Assembly: GCF_000220705.2 (NCBI RefSeq)
Contig: NZ_CP023202.1
Coordinates: 5,114,501 to 5,178,500, forward strand
Direction of reading: 5' to 3'
Length of the DNA stretch: 64,000 nucleotides
Origin: Streptomyces xinghaiensis S187
GTDB taxonomy: Bacteria; Actinomycetota; Actinomycetes; Streptomycetales; Streptomycetaceae
In this document: piece after piece, positions 1 through 8,315 of the stretch
Layout: each line of letters starts with the position of its first letter
Position numbering within the stretch: position 1 is the first letter of the stretch
Made by a program: the position numbers and the translations under genes
Notes under the pieces: generated by a model
What the model saw: only the letters and a program-made list of their open reading frames with translations
What the model was told of the DNA's origin: nothing
The model's database searches: none

Positions 1-1
1 C

Positions 2-391
2 GAGATCCACGAGGTGCCGCACCCGGTCTTCCAGCGGCGCGGCGACGATCTGCACTGCACGGTCACCATCCCGATGACGGCGGCGGCCCTCGGCACCCAG
101 TGCCCGCTGGAGACGCTGGACGGCATGGAGGAGGTCGACATCCGGCCCGGCACCCAGTCCGGCCAGTCGATCCCGCTCCACCAGCGCGGCATCACGCATC
201 TCCGCGGTGGCGGGCGCGGCGACCTGATCGTCCACGTCGAGGTGCAGACGCCGACCAAGCTCGACCCTCAGCAGGAGGACCTGCTCCGGCAGCTCGCCAA
301 GCTCCGCGGCGAGGAGCGCCCGGCCGGCCACTTCCAGCCCGGCCAGCAGGGTCTCTTCTCCCGGCTGAAGGACGCCTTCAACGGCCGCTGA
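2..391 (+). CDS. dnaJ: DnaJ chaperone, C-terminal part (5' end outside window)
   Basis: Only the last 129 residues are in the window; the reading frame is open to the left edge, so this is a partial gene. The segment is the second beta-sandwich substrate-binding domain of a type I DnaJ (Hsp40): it carries the family-like stretches PGTQSGQSIPLHQRGI and GDLIVHVEVQTP and ends in a short basic tail. DnaJ delivers unfolded clients to DnaK and stimulates its ATPase in the cytoplasm. The J domain and zinc fingers would lie upstream. Because no hrcA or grpE is visible, which DnaJ paralogue this is cannot be settled here; in streptomycetes the copy next to rsmE is usually the hrcA-linked one (recalled, not checked). 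Confidence 0.93.
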   Translation, partial: EIHEVPHPVFQRRGDDLHCTVTIPMTAAALGTQCPLETLDGMEEVDIRPGTQSGQSIPLHQRGITHLRGGGRGDLIVHVEVQTPTKLDPQQEDLLRQLAKLRGEERPAGHFQPGQQGLFSRLKDAFNGR

Positions 392-427
392 GCCGCTCGG
401 CCCCGACGCCTTCCGACGTGCACGGAC

Positions 428-455
428 CGGCCCCGGTGGATTCCCGCCGGGGCCG
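428..455 (+). terminator. Hairpin after dnaJ
   Basis: A 9-bp GC-only stem (428-436 with 447-455) with a 10-base loop lies 37 bases after the dnaJ stop. There is no T-run, as usual for actinobacterial terminators. Confidence 0.5.
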
Positions 456-509
456 CGCCGTGCGCCGTCGGCCCGCCGGAAAGAACAGCGGGAAGGGTCC
501 GCCCGCACA

Positions 510-1721
510 GTGCTCCGTGACACCATGTGCCACATGGCTGCAGCAACGGGGAGCGTCCCCGCGGTGACGGACCTCTTCCGGTATCCCATCGTCCAGGCGC
601 CCATGGCGGGCGGGGCCTCCCGCCCGGAGCTGGCCGCCGCCGTGTGCCGGGCCGGCGGGCTCGGCTTCCTCGCGGCCGGCCTCAAGACACCCGAGGCCAT
701 GTACCAGGAGATCCGGGTGGCGCGCGGGCTGACCGACCGCCCCTTCGGAGTCAACCTCTTCCTGCCGCAGCGGCCCGTCGCCGACGCCGCCGCGGTCGCC
801 GTCTACCGCGAGCAGCTCGCCGGGGAGTCCTCCTGGTACGCCGCCCCGCTCGGCGACACGGACACCGGCGGCGGCGAGGACGACGGCGACGACGGCTACG
901 AGGGCAAGCTCGCCGTCCTCACCGAAACCCCGGTGGCCATGGTCTCCTTCACCTTCGGCTGCCCCGACGCCGGCGTGCTCCGGGCCCTCGCCCGCGCGGG
1001 CACCGTCACCGTCGTCACCGTCACCTCCGTGGCCGAGGCGCGGACGGCCGAGGCGGCCGGCGCCGCGGCGGTGTGCGTGCAGGGCGTCGAGGCGGGCGGG
1101 CACCGGGGGACGCACCGGGACGATCCCTACGCCGACCGGGGCTCACCCGGACTCGGGCTGCTGACGCTGCTCGCCCAGGTCCGCGAGGCCGTGGACCTTC
1201 CGCTGATCGCCGCCGGCGGGCTGATGCGGGGTGCGCAGATCGCCGCCGTGCTGACGGCCGGAGCGGTCGCCGCCCAGCTCGGCACGGCCTTCCTCGTCTG
1301 CCCGGAGTCGGGCGCCGACCCCCTCCACAAGCGGGCGCTGACCGACCCGCTCTTCCCGCACACCGAACTGACCCGGGCCTTCACGGGGCGCCCGGCGCGC
1401 GGGCTCGTCAACCGCTTCCTGCGGGAGCACGGCCCGTACGCCCCGGCCGCGTATCCGCAGGTGCACCGGATGACCGCCGGGCTGCGTCGGGCGGCGGCCC
1501 GCGCGGGCGACCCGCAGGGCATGGCGCTCTGGGCCGGCCAGGGGCACCGGATGGCGCGGACGCTCTCCGCGGAGCGGCTGGTACGGACCCTGGCCGCCGA
1601 ACTGGACGAGGCCCGCGCGGCCCTCCTGGCCGGCCCGGGTGGCACAGCTGCCGCGGCGGCCGGAACGGCGAACGCGGCGGGCCCGCCGGCCGCATCACCG
1701 CAGAAAGGGGAGCCCGCATGA
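510..1721 (+). CDS. Nitronate monooxygenase (2-nitropropane dioxygenase family)
   Basis: Likely an FMN-dependent TIM-barrel enzyme that oxidises alkyl nitronates such as propionate-3-nitronate to the carbonyl and nitrite, in the cytoplasm. Visible are the N-terminal YPIVQAPMAGG strand (about residues 25-35), the GGLGFLAAG loop, and the class I signature EAGGHRG near residue 195, which supplies the active-site His. An acidic Gly/Asp insert lies near residues 115-130. GTG at 510 is used; in-frame ATGs at 525 and 534 are real alternatives because no strong ribosome site is seen. The stop overlaps the rsmE start by an ATGA tetranucleotide, so the two are translationally coupled. The link to rRNA methylation is positional only. 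Confidence 0.85.
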   Translation: MLRDTMCHMAAATGSVPAVTDLFRYPIVQAPMAGGASRPELAAAVCRAGGLGFLAAGLKTPEAMYQEIRVARGLTDRPFGVNLFLPQRPVADAAAVAVYREQLAGESSWYAAPLGDTDTGGGEDDGDDGYEGKLAVLTETPVAMVSFTFGCPDAGVLRALARAGTVTVVTVTSVAEARTAEAAGAAAVCVQGVEAGGHRGTHRDDPYADRGSPGLGLLTLLAQVREAVDLPLIAAGGLMRGAQIAAVLTAGAVAAQLGTAFLVCPESGADPLHKRALTDPLFPHTELTRAFTGRPARGLVNRFLREHGPYAPAAYPQVHRMTAGLRRAAARAGDPQGMALWAGQGHRMARTLSAERLVRTLAAELDEARAALLAGPGGTAAAAAGTANAAGPPAASPQKGEPA

Positions 1722-2458
1722 CGGCCCCGGTGTTCCTGACCGGCCCCGAGCGCCCGCCGGTCCCCGGCCGGTTCGTCCTCGACGGGCCCGAGGGGCGGCA
1801 CGCCGTCTCCGTGCGGCGGCTGCGCGCGGGCGAGGAGATCGTGCTGACGGACGGCCGGGGGACCGGCGGATACGGCACGGTGGCGGCCGTCGAGGGCAAG
1901 GACCGCCTGGAGGCCGACATCACCGAGGTCCGCCACGAGCCGGAACCCAGCCCCCGGATCACCGTCGTCCAGGCGCTTCCCAAGGGCGACCGCGGCGAAC
2001 TCGCCGTCGAGACCATGACGGAGACCGGCGTGGACGCCGTCGTGCCCTGGCCGGCGTCCCGCTGCGTCACGCAGTGGAAGGGCGAGCGGGGCGTCAAGGC
2101 GCTCGGCAAGTGGCGGGCCACCGCCCGGGAGGCCGGCAAGCAGGCCCGCCGCCTCCGGCTCCCCGAGGTGCCCGGCCCGATGAGCACCCGCGAGGTCGCC
2201 GGACTGCTCGCGGGCGCCGCCTTCGCGGCCGTGCTCCACGAGGAGGCCGCCGAACCGCTGGCCACCGCCGTGCTGCCCGAGAGCGGCGGCATCGTGCTGG
2301 TGGTCGGCCCGGAGGGCGGCGTCTCACCGGACGAACTGGCGGCGTTCACCGCGGCGGGCGCGAAGCCGTACCGGCTGGGCCCGACGGTCCTGCGCACCTC
2401 CACGGCCGGTACGGCCGCCGCCGCGCTGCTGCTGGGGCGTACGGGCCGCTGGTCCTGA
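1718..2458 (+). CDS. rsmE: 16S rRNA (uracil1498-N3)-methyltransferase RsmE
   Basis: A 246-residue SPOUT-class methyltransferase that methylates U1498 of 16S rRNA using S-adenosylmethionine. The N-terminal PUA-like domain contains GPEGRHAVSVRRL (about residues 24-36). The C-terminal knotted SAM-binding domain contains VVGPEGGVSPDE (about 198-209) and LRTSTAGTAAAALLLG (about 225-240), both family hallmarks. The length is normal for RsmE. The ATG at 1718 overlaps the preceding stop (ATGA) and is preceded by AAAGGGGAG. In many bacteria rsmE follows dnaJ or prmA, which fits the dnaJ end upstream. Confidence 0.95.
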   Translation: MTAPVFLTGPERPPVPGRFVLDGPEGRHAVSVRRLRAGEEIVLTDGRGTGGYGTVAAVEGKDRLEADITEVRHEPEPSPRITVVQALPKGDRGELAVETMTETGVDAVVPWPASRCVTQWKGERGVKALGKWRATAREAGKQARRLRLPEVPGPMSTREVAGLLAGAAFAAVLHEEAAEPLATAVLPESGGIVLVVGPEGGVSPDELAAFTAAGAKPYRLGPTVLRTSTAGTAAAALLLGRTGRWS

Positions 2459-2497
2459 GGCGCCGGCCCGCGCCGCCGTGCGGGGGCGATGGGGTGG

Positions 2498-3010
2498 CTA
2501 CGGCCGCCAGGAGCCGAGCAGTTGGAGCACCTCGTTCAGCGGCCTCCGCAGTGAGGTGCTGTCCGCCACCACGGTGCGTCCCTGGGCTTCGAACTCGTAC
2601 ACGAAGGCGTCGGTGGTGGGCCGGTTGAAGGTCCGCCCGGGCAGCCGCGCGTAGCGCTCGCTCGCCAGAAGGTCGCGCAGCGCGGACACCTGTTCGTCGC
2701 GCATCCGCCCCGACTTCGACGTACCGCTGCGCCGGACCGTCTCGACGGTGCCGTCCGCCTCTACGGTCACCCGGCTGGTGTGCCCGGCCACCCCGCCGCT
2801 GACGGTGAGCGCCAGCAGTTGCCCGTCGGTGACCGCGGACGGCCGGGAGGAACCCGGTGCCGGCGCCGCGCCGTCCGGGGCGCCGGACTGCGCACAGGCC
2901 GTGAGGGACAGGAGCACCGCCGCGGCGGCCCCGGCGGTCGCCGCCCGGCGCGGCGCCCGGCGGCGGGGGACGCGGCGCGTGGCGGTGTCCGTGGTCCGGG
3001 CGGGACTCAT
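2498..3010 (-). CDS. Predicted lipoprotein of unknown function
   Basis: A 170-residue protein with a basic N-terminus (several RR pairs), a hydrophobic Ala/Leu stretch and the lipobox LTAC near residues 36-39, so it is predicted to be lipidated and held on the outer face of the membrane. The mature part starts with a Ser/Pro/Ala linker and continues into a small domain with GVAGHTSRVTVEADG and a closing SLRRPLNEVLQLLGSWRP. The composition resembles secreted protealysin-inhibitor-like lipoproteins of streptomycetes, but this is not firm. ATG at 3010 has AGGAGG about 7 bases upstream. It lies 135 bp behind the tricorn gene on the same strand, so the two could share a transcript. Confidence 0.8.
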   Translation of the reverse strand: MSPARTTDTATRRVPRRRAPRRAATAGAAAAVLLSLTACAQSGAPDGAAPAPGSSRPSAVTDGQLLALTVSGGVAGHTSRVTVEADGTVETVRRSGTSKSGRMRDEQVSALRDLLASERYARLPGRTFNRPTTDAFVYEFEAQGRTVVADSTSLRRPLNEVLQLLGSWRP

Positions 3011-3145
3011 GACTGCCTCCTCCTGGCGGTGATGGCCGCCAGTATGGTCCGGTACCGCGCGGTTGGGGACCCCCTCCGGCGAGGCCGGACGGCCCCGGCG
3101 CCCGCCTCCGGAGCCCCGTGCCCGCCGGACCCGCCGGATGACCCG

Positions 3146-6100
3146 TCAGAGCGGCGGGAGTTCCGGCGGGGTCTTCGCCGGGTTCTCCGCCAGCGCCGCC
3201 AGCGCGATCCGCACCGCCTCGTCGAGCTGCGGGTCGCGGCCGGCCGCGGAGTCCTGCGGGGTGTGCACCACCTCGACGTCCGGATCGACGCCGTGGTTCT
3301 CCACGCCCCAGCCGTAACCCTCCATCCAGGTGGCGTACTTGGGCTGGGTGACGCCCGTGCCGTCCACCAGGTCGTAACGGCTGTCGATGCCGATGACGCC
3401 GCCCCAGGTGCGGGTGCCGACGACCGGGCCGATGCCCAGTGCCTTGATCGCGGCGTTGACGATGTCGCCGTCGGAGCCGGAGAACTCGTTCGCGACCGCG
3501 ACCACGGGCCCGCGCGGCGCGTCCTGCGGATAGCTGAACGGCCGCATACCGCGCGGGAGGTCCCAGCCGACGATGCGGCGGGCCAGCTTCTCCACGACAA
3601 GCTGCGAGGTGTGCCCGCCGCGGTTCTCCCGGACGTCCACGATCAGCCCGTCCCGTACCACCTCGACCCGCAGGTCGCGGTGGAGCTGCGCCCAGCCGGA
3701 GCCCACCATGTCCGGCACGTGGAGATAGCCGAGCCGGCCGCCGGACGTCTCGTGCACATGGGCGCGCCGCCCGGTGACCCAGTCGTGGTAGCGCAGCGGT
3801 TCCTCGTCGGCGATGGGGACGACGACGGGGTGCCGGGGGGAGCCGCCGCCGGCCGGGGCGACCGTCAGTTCGACGGGCTTGCCGACCGCGCCGACGAGCA
3901 GCGGGCCGGGCCCCAGCTGCGGATCGACGGGGCGGCCGTCCACGGCGAGGATCGCGTCCCCGGCCCGCACCGCGACACCGGGCGCGGCGAGCGGGGAGCG
4001 GGCCTGGGGGTCGGAGGACTCGGAGGGCAGCACGCGCGTCACGCGCCACACGCCTTCCTCGTCCCGGGCCAGATCGGCCCCGAGGAGGCCCTGCCGGTGC
4101 GTGGAGTCGGTCCAGCCGCCGGGCGGGCTGACGTAGGCGTGGGAGGTGCCCAGCTCGCCCTGGACCTCCCAGAGCAGGTCGATCAGGTCGCTGTGGGTGG
4201 CCACCCGGTCCAGCACCGGCCGGTAGCGCTCCAGGACGCCGTCCCAGTCGACGCCGCCCAGGTCGGCCCGCCAGAAGTTGTCCCGCATCAGCCGGCCGGC
4301 CTCCGCGTACATCTGCCGCCACTCGGCGGCCGGGTCGACCGTGAGGCGGACCCGGGAGAGGTCGACGGTGATGTTGTCGTCGCTGTCGTCGCCCGGCTTG
4401 TTGTCGGCCGGCACCACGCGGAGCTTCGTGCCGGTGGAGAGCAGGACCCGCTTGCCGTCGCCGGTGACCGCGTAGTCGTCGGCGTCGTCGGCCAGGTGTT
4501 CGAGCCGCTGCTGGACGAGATCGTAGCGGTCCAGGGCGGTGGACGGCCCGGAGGCGTCCGGGGCCAGGGCGGAGCCGAGCACGCCGCGCAGCGGGTGGCG
4601 CAGCCACAGGACGCCGCCCTCGGCGGCCCGCAGGGTGGAGTAGCGGGCGGCCTCGACGGGGAACGGCACGATGCGGTCGGCGAGTCCGTCCAGATCGACC
4701 CGGGTGACGGGCACCGAGGAGGACGAGCCGGACGAGGAAGCCGCGCGGCCCTCGCCCTCGTCGCCGTCGTTGCGCTCGGGCGTGGGCGGGCGGCCGTGGC
4801 GCTGCGGGCCGAACGGCGAGGGCGTGGAGGCGGCGAGCGTGATCAGATGCGGCCGGCAGGCGCCCACGAACGCCAGGTCGAAGACATGGACGTCATAGAT
4901 CGGGTCGAAGGCGCGTTCGGAGAGGAAGGCCAGGTGCCGGCCGTCGGTGGTGAAGGCGGGCGAGAAGTCGCGGAAGCGCAGCGGTGTGGCCTCGGACACG
5001 GAGAGATCGGCCGTGTTGGCGATCTTGAGCTGGCGGAGCGCCCCCGGCCCGGGGTGCGACCAGGCCAGCCAGCCGGAGTCCGGGGAGAAGACCAGGCCGT
5101 CGGCGTCACCGTCCTCGCTCCGGTCCACCTCGCGGATCTCACCGGACTCGCGCTCAACGAGCAGCACCCGCCCGTCGTGCGAGGCGACGGCGATCCGGCC
5201 GCCGTCCGGGGCGACGGCCAGGTCCAGCACCCGGCCGAGCCGCCCGGTACCGATACGGCGCGGTCCGCTGCCGGGCTCGGCGCCGGAGGCCGGGGCGATG
5301 GCCAGGGCGTCCTCGCCCTCCGCGTCGGTGACCCAGACGACGTGCTCGGCGCCGTCCACGCGGAACGCGCGCGGCAGCCGCGCCCGCTGCCCGGGTTCGG
5401 CGGCGAGCGCCCGGGCGGGGCCCTCCCGGTGGGTGACCCAGTGGACCGTGCCGCGCACCTCCACGGCGCTGCCGCGGCCGGTGTGGTCCGGGCCCACCTC
5501 GCCGAGGTGGTGCGCGGCGCGCACCGGGTGCGGCTGGAGGTCGGCGCGGGAGCCGCCGAGGCGGACGTCGAGGCGGCGCGGCTCGGCGCCGTCGTCCAGG
5601 CCGTCCAGGAGCCAGAGTTCACCGGCCGAGGCGTAGGCGACGCGGGTGCCGTCGCCGGTGGCCTGCCGGGCGTAGAAGCCGTCGAGGGGGGAGTGCCGGC
5701 GCAGATCGCCGCCGTCGGGCAGCGAGGAGTACAGCGCGCCGGTGCCCTCGTGGTCGGAGAGGAACGCAATCCGGCCGCCCGCCCACAGCGGCTGCTCGAT
5801 GTTGCCGTCGAGACCGGCGTGGATCCGTGCGAACTCCCCGTCGCCGGACGCGTCCAGCCAGAGTTTGCCGGCCGTGCCGCCCCGGTAGCGCTTCCAGGAC
5901 GAGGCGTCGCGCCCCATGGTCGCGGAGAGCAGCAGCACGGCGCCCTCGGGCCCGTACGCCACATCGCCGACCGGCCCGTACGGCAGGGTGCGCGCGGGGC
6001 CGCCGTCCAGCGGCACGGCCCGCGCCCAGGTGCGGCGCAGGGAGGCCTGGCCCGCGGCGGTGACCGCCAGCACCTCCCCCTCGGGGGTCCATCCGCGCAC

Positions 6101-6373
6101 GGCGGTCCGGGCGTTGCCCCAGTACGTCAGCCGCCGGGACGGGCCGCCGTCGACGGGGGCCACATGGACCTCCGGCGACCCGTCGCGCGTGGAGGTCCAG
6201 GCGATGTGCCGGCCGTCCGGGGATATCCGCGGATGCGAGACCGGCATGTTGTCGGCGCTCACACGCCAGGCACGGCCGCCGTCGAGCGGTGCCGCCCAGA
6301 CGTCGTCCTCGGCGGTGAAGGCGATCAACTCACCGTGCGGATGCGGGTAGCGGAGGTACGAAGGCTGCGTCAC
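3146..6373 (-). CDS. Tricorn protease (S41 family, beta-propeller/PDZ)
   Basis: A 1075-residue homologue of the archaeal tricorn protease, which degrades proteasome-type peptides in the cytosol. The first half is beta-propeller, with PD40-like repeats such as HPRISPDGRHIAWTS and FSPDSGWLAW. Then come a helical linker, a PDZ segment (VRAGDAILAVDGRPVDP) and the C-terminal S41 peptidase core with VDVRENRGGHTSQL and NEFSGSDGDIVNAAI; the Ser of FSGSDGD (about residue 964) is the expected nucleophile. An acidic low-complexity stretch lies near residue 545. GTG at 6373 is chosen because homologues begin TQPSYLRYPHPHGE and AGGG lies just upstream; a GTG at 6391 would add six residues. There is no signal peptide. 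Confidence 0.93.
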   Translation of the reverse strand: MTQPSYLRYPHPHGELIAFTAEDDVWAAPLDGGRAWRVSADNMPVSHPRISPDGRHIAWTSTRDGSPEVHVAPVDGGPSRRLTYWGNARTAVRGWTPEGEVLAVTAAGQASLRRTWARAVPLDGGPARTLPYGPVGDVAYGPEGAVLLLSATMGRDASSWKRYRGGTAGKLWLDASGDGEFARIHAGLDGNIEQPLWAGGRIAFLSDHEGTGALYSSLPDGGDLRRHSPLDGFYARQATGDGTRVAYASAGELWLLDGLDDGAEPRRLDVRLGGSRADLQPHPVRAAHHLGEVGPDHTGRGSAVEVRGTVHWVTHREGPARALAAEPGQRARLPRAFRVDGAEHVVWVTDAEGEDALAIAPASGAEPGSGPRRIGTGRLGRVLDLAVAPDGGRIAVASHDGRVLLVERESGEIREVDRSEDGDADGLVFSPDSGWLAWSHPGPGALRQLKIANTADLSVSEATPLRFRDFSPAFTTDGRHLAFLSERAFDPIYDVHVFDLAFVGACRPHLITLAASTPSPFGPQRHGRPPTPERNDGDEGEGRAASSSGSSSSVPVTRVDLDGLADRIVPFPVEAARYSTLRAAEGGVLWLRHPLRGVLGSALAPDASGPSTALDRYDLVQQRLEHLADDADDYAVTGDGKRVLLSTGTKLRVVPADNKPGDDSDDNITVDLSRVRLTVDPAAEWRQMYAEAGRLMRDNFWRADLGGVDWDGVLERYRPVLDRVATHSDLIDLLWEVQGELGTSHAYVSPPGGWTDSTHRQGLLGADLARDEEGVWRVTRVLPSESSDPQARSPLAAPGVAVRAGDAILAVDGRPVDPQLGPGPLLVGAVGKPVELTVAPAGGGSPRHPVVVPIADEEPLRYHDWVTGRRAHVHETSGGRLGYLHVPDMVGSGWAQLHRDLRVEVVRDGLIVDVRENRGGHTSQLVVEKLARRIVGWDLPRGMRPFSYPQDAPRGPVVAVANEFSGSDGDIVNAAIKALGIGPVVGTRTWGGVIGIDSRYDLVDGTGVTQPKYATWMEGYGWGVENHGVDPDVEVVHTPQDSAAGRDPQLDEAVRIALAALAENPAKTPPELPPL

Positions 6374-6559
6374 AACTGCAACCCTATTCACCCATTACCG
6401 GCCCGAACAGGGGGCACCGGCGGTTCCACGCCAGGACGGGGCCTTCCGGCCCCAACGCACCGGTGCCGCCGGACCGTTACGGCCGGGAACCGCACGCCCG
6501 GCGGGGTGTGCCCGCGCTCGTACGGCAGCGGCCCCGCCGGACTGGTGGTCGCCCGGGAC

Positions 6560-6781
6560 TCAGGCCCGGAGGTCCCCCTCCTTGACGGCGGCGACGAACG
6601 CGGACCAGCGATCCGCCGTGAAGACCAGCGCGGGCCCGTGGGGGGTCTTGCTGTCACGGACCGGGACGCGCCCGGGGTGGCCGTCGGAGACCTCGATGCA
6701 GGCCCCGTCCCCGTTATTGCTGTAACTGGATTTGCGCCAGGCCGTCAGAGTCGATGCATCAGGAATCGTATTCATCTGCAT
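6560..6781 (-). CDS. DUF397 protein, partner of the upstream HTH regulator
   Basis: A 73-residue DUF397 protein with the family core WRKSSYSNNGDGACIEVS, VPVRDSKTPHGPALVF and a closing WSAFVAAVKEG. DUF397 proteins are small cytoplasmic partners of DUF5753 HTH regulators; WhiJ-type systems in streptomycetes use them to modulate the regulator during development. The start overlaps the last 23 bases of the HTH gene, so the two are probably co-translated. ATG at 6775, two codons in, is an alternative start. A second DUF397 gene lies at 57026. Confidence 0.92.
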   Translation of the reverse strand: MQMNTIPDASTLTAWRKSSYSNNGDGACIEVSDGHPGRVPVRDSKTPHGPALVFTADRWSAFVAAVKEGDLRA

Positions 6782-7598
6782 ACTCTTTCAGATATCCGCG
6801 GATCAGGTGCAGGGATTTGTCTTCCGGCAGGGCAAGTGACCGGGCGACATCGAACCGCTGGCTCAGCTCGATCACTTCTTTCGGTGACCCCACCGTTTCG
6901 CCGGACTTGAAGCTCTCAACGAACGCCATGGTCCCGCCATCGCGCATCGTGAGCAAGGTCAAACACCCTCCGAGCATGGGGTAGGCACCTTCGGTGAACG
7001 GAAGGACCTGGATCGTAAAGTGCGGTTGCTCGGCGGTGCGAAGCAAATGGTCAAGCTGATCTCTCATTTGCCCCGCATTTCCGATAGGGCGCTTTAGTGA
7101 CGCTTCATCCATGATCGCCCAGTAATATGGCGGATCCTTGTGGTCGAAGATGCATTTCCGGTGCATGCGCACAGCCACACGTTCGTTCAACCGCTCTTCG
7201 GATTCGCCCGGCAAAGATCTGCGAAATAGCTCTCGCGCGTATTCTTCGGTCTGGAGGAGTCCGGGAATCAGGCTGCTGGTGAACACCTGGATGCGCTGCG
7301 CCTCCCGTTCCTTGCTGACGATCGCGCGTCCATAGCCGGGGATCGAGTTCTCGCGTGCGATCTCCAGCAGATCACCCAGCACGCCGTCGGTGTCGAAGAA
7401 GCTGTCCAGCGAGTTCACCAGCGCCTCGGAGGGGAGCTGTTCCCCCAGCTCCACCCGGCTGAGATAACTGTGCGAATACCCGCCCACCTGTTCGGACAGT
7501 TGACGCAGCGAGAGTTCCTTCCGCTCCCGCATCCGGCGCAGTCGGCGTCCCAGCCTGACCCGTGGCGTGAGCTGGTCGGATTCATTGTTCAGCTCCAT
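6759..7598 (-). CDS. HTH (XRE) regulator with DUF5753 domain, WhiJ-like
   Basis: A 279-residue regulator. Residues about 12-70 form an XRE-type helix-turn-helix (LGRRLRRMRERKELSLRQLSEQVGG). The rest is DUF5753, seen in SLIPGLLQTEEYARELF, MRDQLDHLL and FTIQVLPFTEGAYPMLGG. It probably binds the 180-bp divergent region shared with the HATPase gene at 7780 and acts with the DUF397 protein encoded next to it. Codon use is noticeably more A/T-rich at third positions than in neighbouring core genes, which hints at horizontal acquisition. Its target is unknown. Confidence 0.92.
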   Translation of the reverse strand: MELNNESDQLTPRVRLGRRLRRMRERKELSLRQLSEQVGGYSHSYLSRVELGEQLPSEALVNSLDSFFDTDGVLGDLLEIARENSIPGYGRAIVSKEREAQRIQVFTSSLIPGLLQTEEYARELFRRSLPGESEERLNERVAVRMHRKCIFDHKDPPYYWAIMDEASLKRPIGNAGQMRDQLDHLLRTAEQPHFTIQVLPFTEGAYPMLGGCLTLLTMRDGGTMAFVESFKSGETVGSPKEVIELSQRFDVARSLALPEDKSLHLIRGYLKEYADEYDS

Positions 7599-7694
7599 GG
7601 CGACCGAACCTTCTTTCGTTCAACTGGCCGTCCACGCAGCTCTATTGGTGACGGCTCGGATATGTACTCAGTTTGCCGGGGCCGTGATGGTGGT

Positions 7695-7760
7695 GTGGTC
7701 ACTCCCGCCATTCCGGTTGCACGAGAACACATTTCCGTTCGCGGCCGGGGCGTGGTCACT
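7695..7760. repeat. Direct repeat GTGGTCACT in the divergent promoter region
   Basis: The 9-mer GTGGTCACT occurs at 7695-7703 and again at 7752-7760, between the HTH gene and the HATPase gene. The 57-base offset could place two regulator sites, but the motif is short and is absent from the second triad's intergenic region. Confidence 0.3.
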
Positions 7761-7779
7761 GCATCAAGGAGCGTCAGCA

Positions 7780-8283
7780 ATGCCGGGCTCTGCCAGCCGT
7801 CCCGACCCCGCGTCCCCGGACCGCTCAGGTCCGCCGTCTGAAAAACGGGCGGCGGAACACGCCGACCGCGACCACCCCGTCGTGCTGCGCTGGAGCCGTC
7901 ATCCGAGTTGTGTCGGCCTGGCGCGACTGGAGTTGCGCAAGGCGCTGGCCGGCTGGGGGCTGGCCGCGCTGGAGGAGTCGGCCACGCTGGTCCTCTCGGA
8001 GCTCCTGACCAACGCCGGGCGGCACGCCCGGGTCTCGCCGGGGCGGCAGATCGAGACCCGCTACGTCCCGGAGTTGCCGAGCGGCCTGCGGATCGAGGTC
8101 CACGACGCCTCGCCCGTCCGGCCCGAACCGTGCGTGCCGGACGCGGACGCGTGCGGAGGCCGGGGCCTGCTCCTCGTGGCCGCCCTCGCCGACGCCTGGG
8201 GCATCGGCGACCGGGACGGCCCCGGAAAGGTGGTGTGGGCGCACCTGTCACTTCCGCCGCGGGAGGGCGAAGCCTCACCGTGA
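7780..8283 (+). CDS. HATPase-domain protein (anti-sigma/RsbW-like kinase fold)
   Basis: A 167-residue stand-alone GHKL ATPase domain like those of RsbW/SpoIIAB anti-sigma factors. The N box is in VLSELLTNAGRHARV and the G1-type box is CGGRGLLLVAALADAWG. There is no His-kinase dimerisation domain and no membrane segment. ATG 7780 has AAGGA 9 bases upstream; the open frame extends further 5' without a ribosome site. It is divergent from the HTH/DUF5753-DUF397 pair, the standard arrangement of WhiJ-like triads. Its partner sigma factor or antagonist is not in the window. Confidence 0.88.
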   Translation: MPGSASRPDPASPDRSGPPSEKRAAEHADRDHPVVLRWSRHPSCVGLARLELRKALAGWGLAALEESATLVLSELLTNAGRHARVSPGRQIETRYVPELPSGLRIEVHDASPVRPEPCVPDADACGGRGLLLVAALADAWGIGDRDGPGKVVWAHLSLPPREGEASP

Positions 8284-8315
8284 CTGCGCTCATGCGCTCT
8301 CTGCGGGCGCCGCCA

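Noticed and set aside
2780..6910. A 1376-codon plus-strand frame across the tricorn gene
   Set aside because: It is the antisense shadow of the tricorn protease, which has clear motifs on the other strand.
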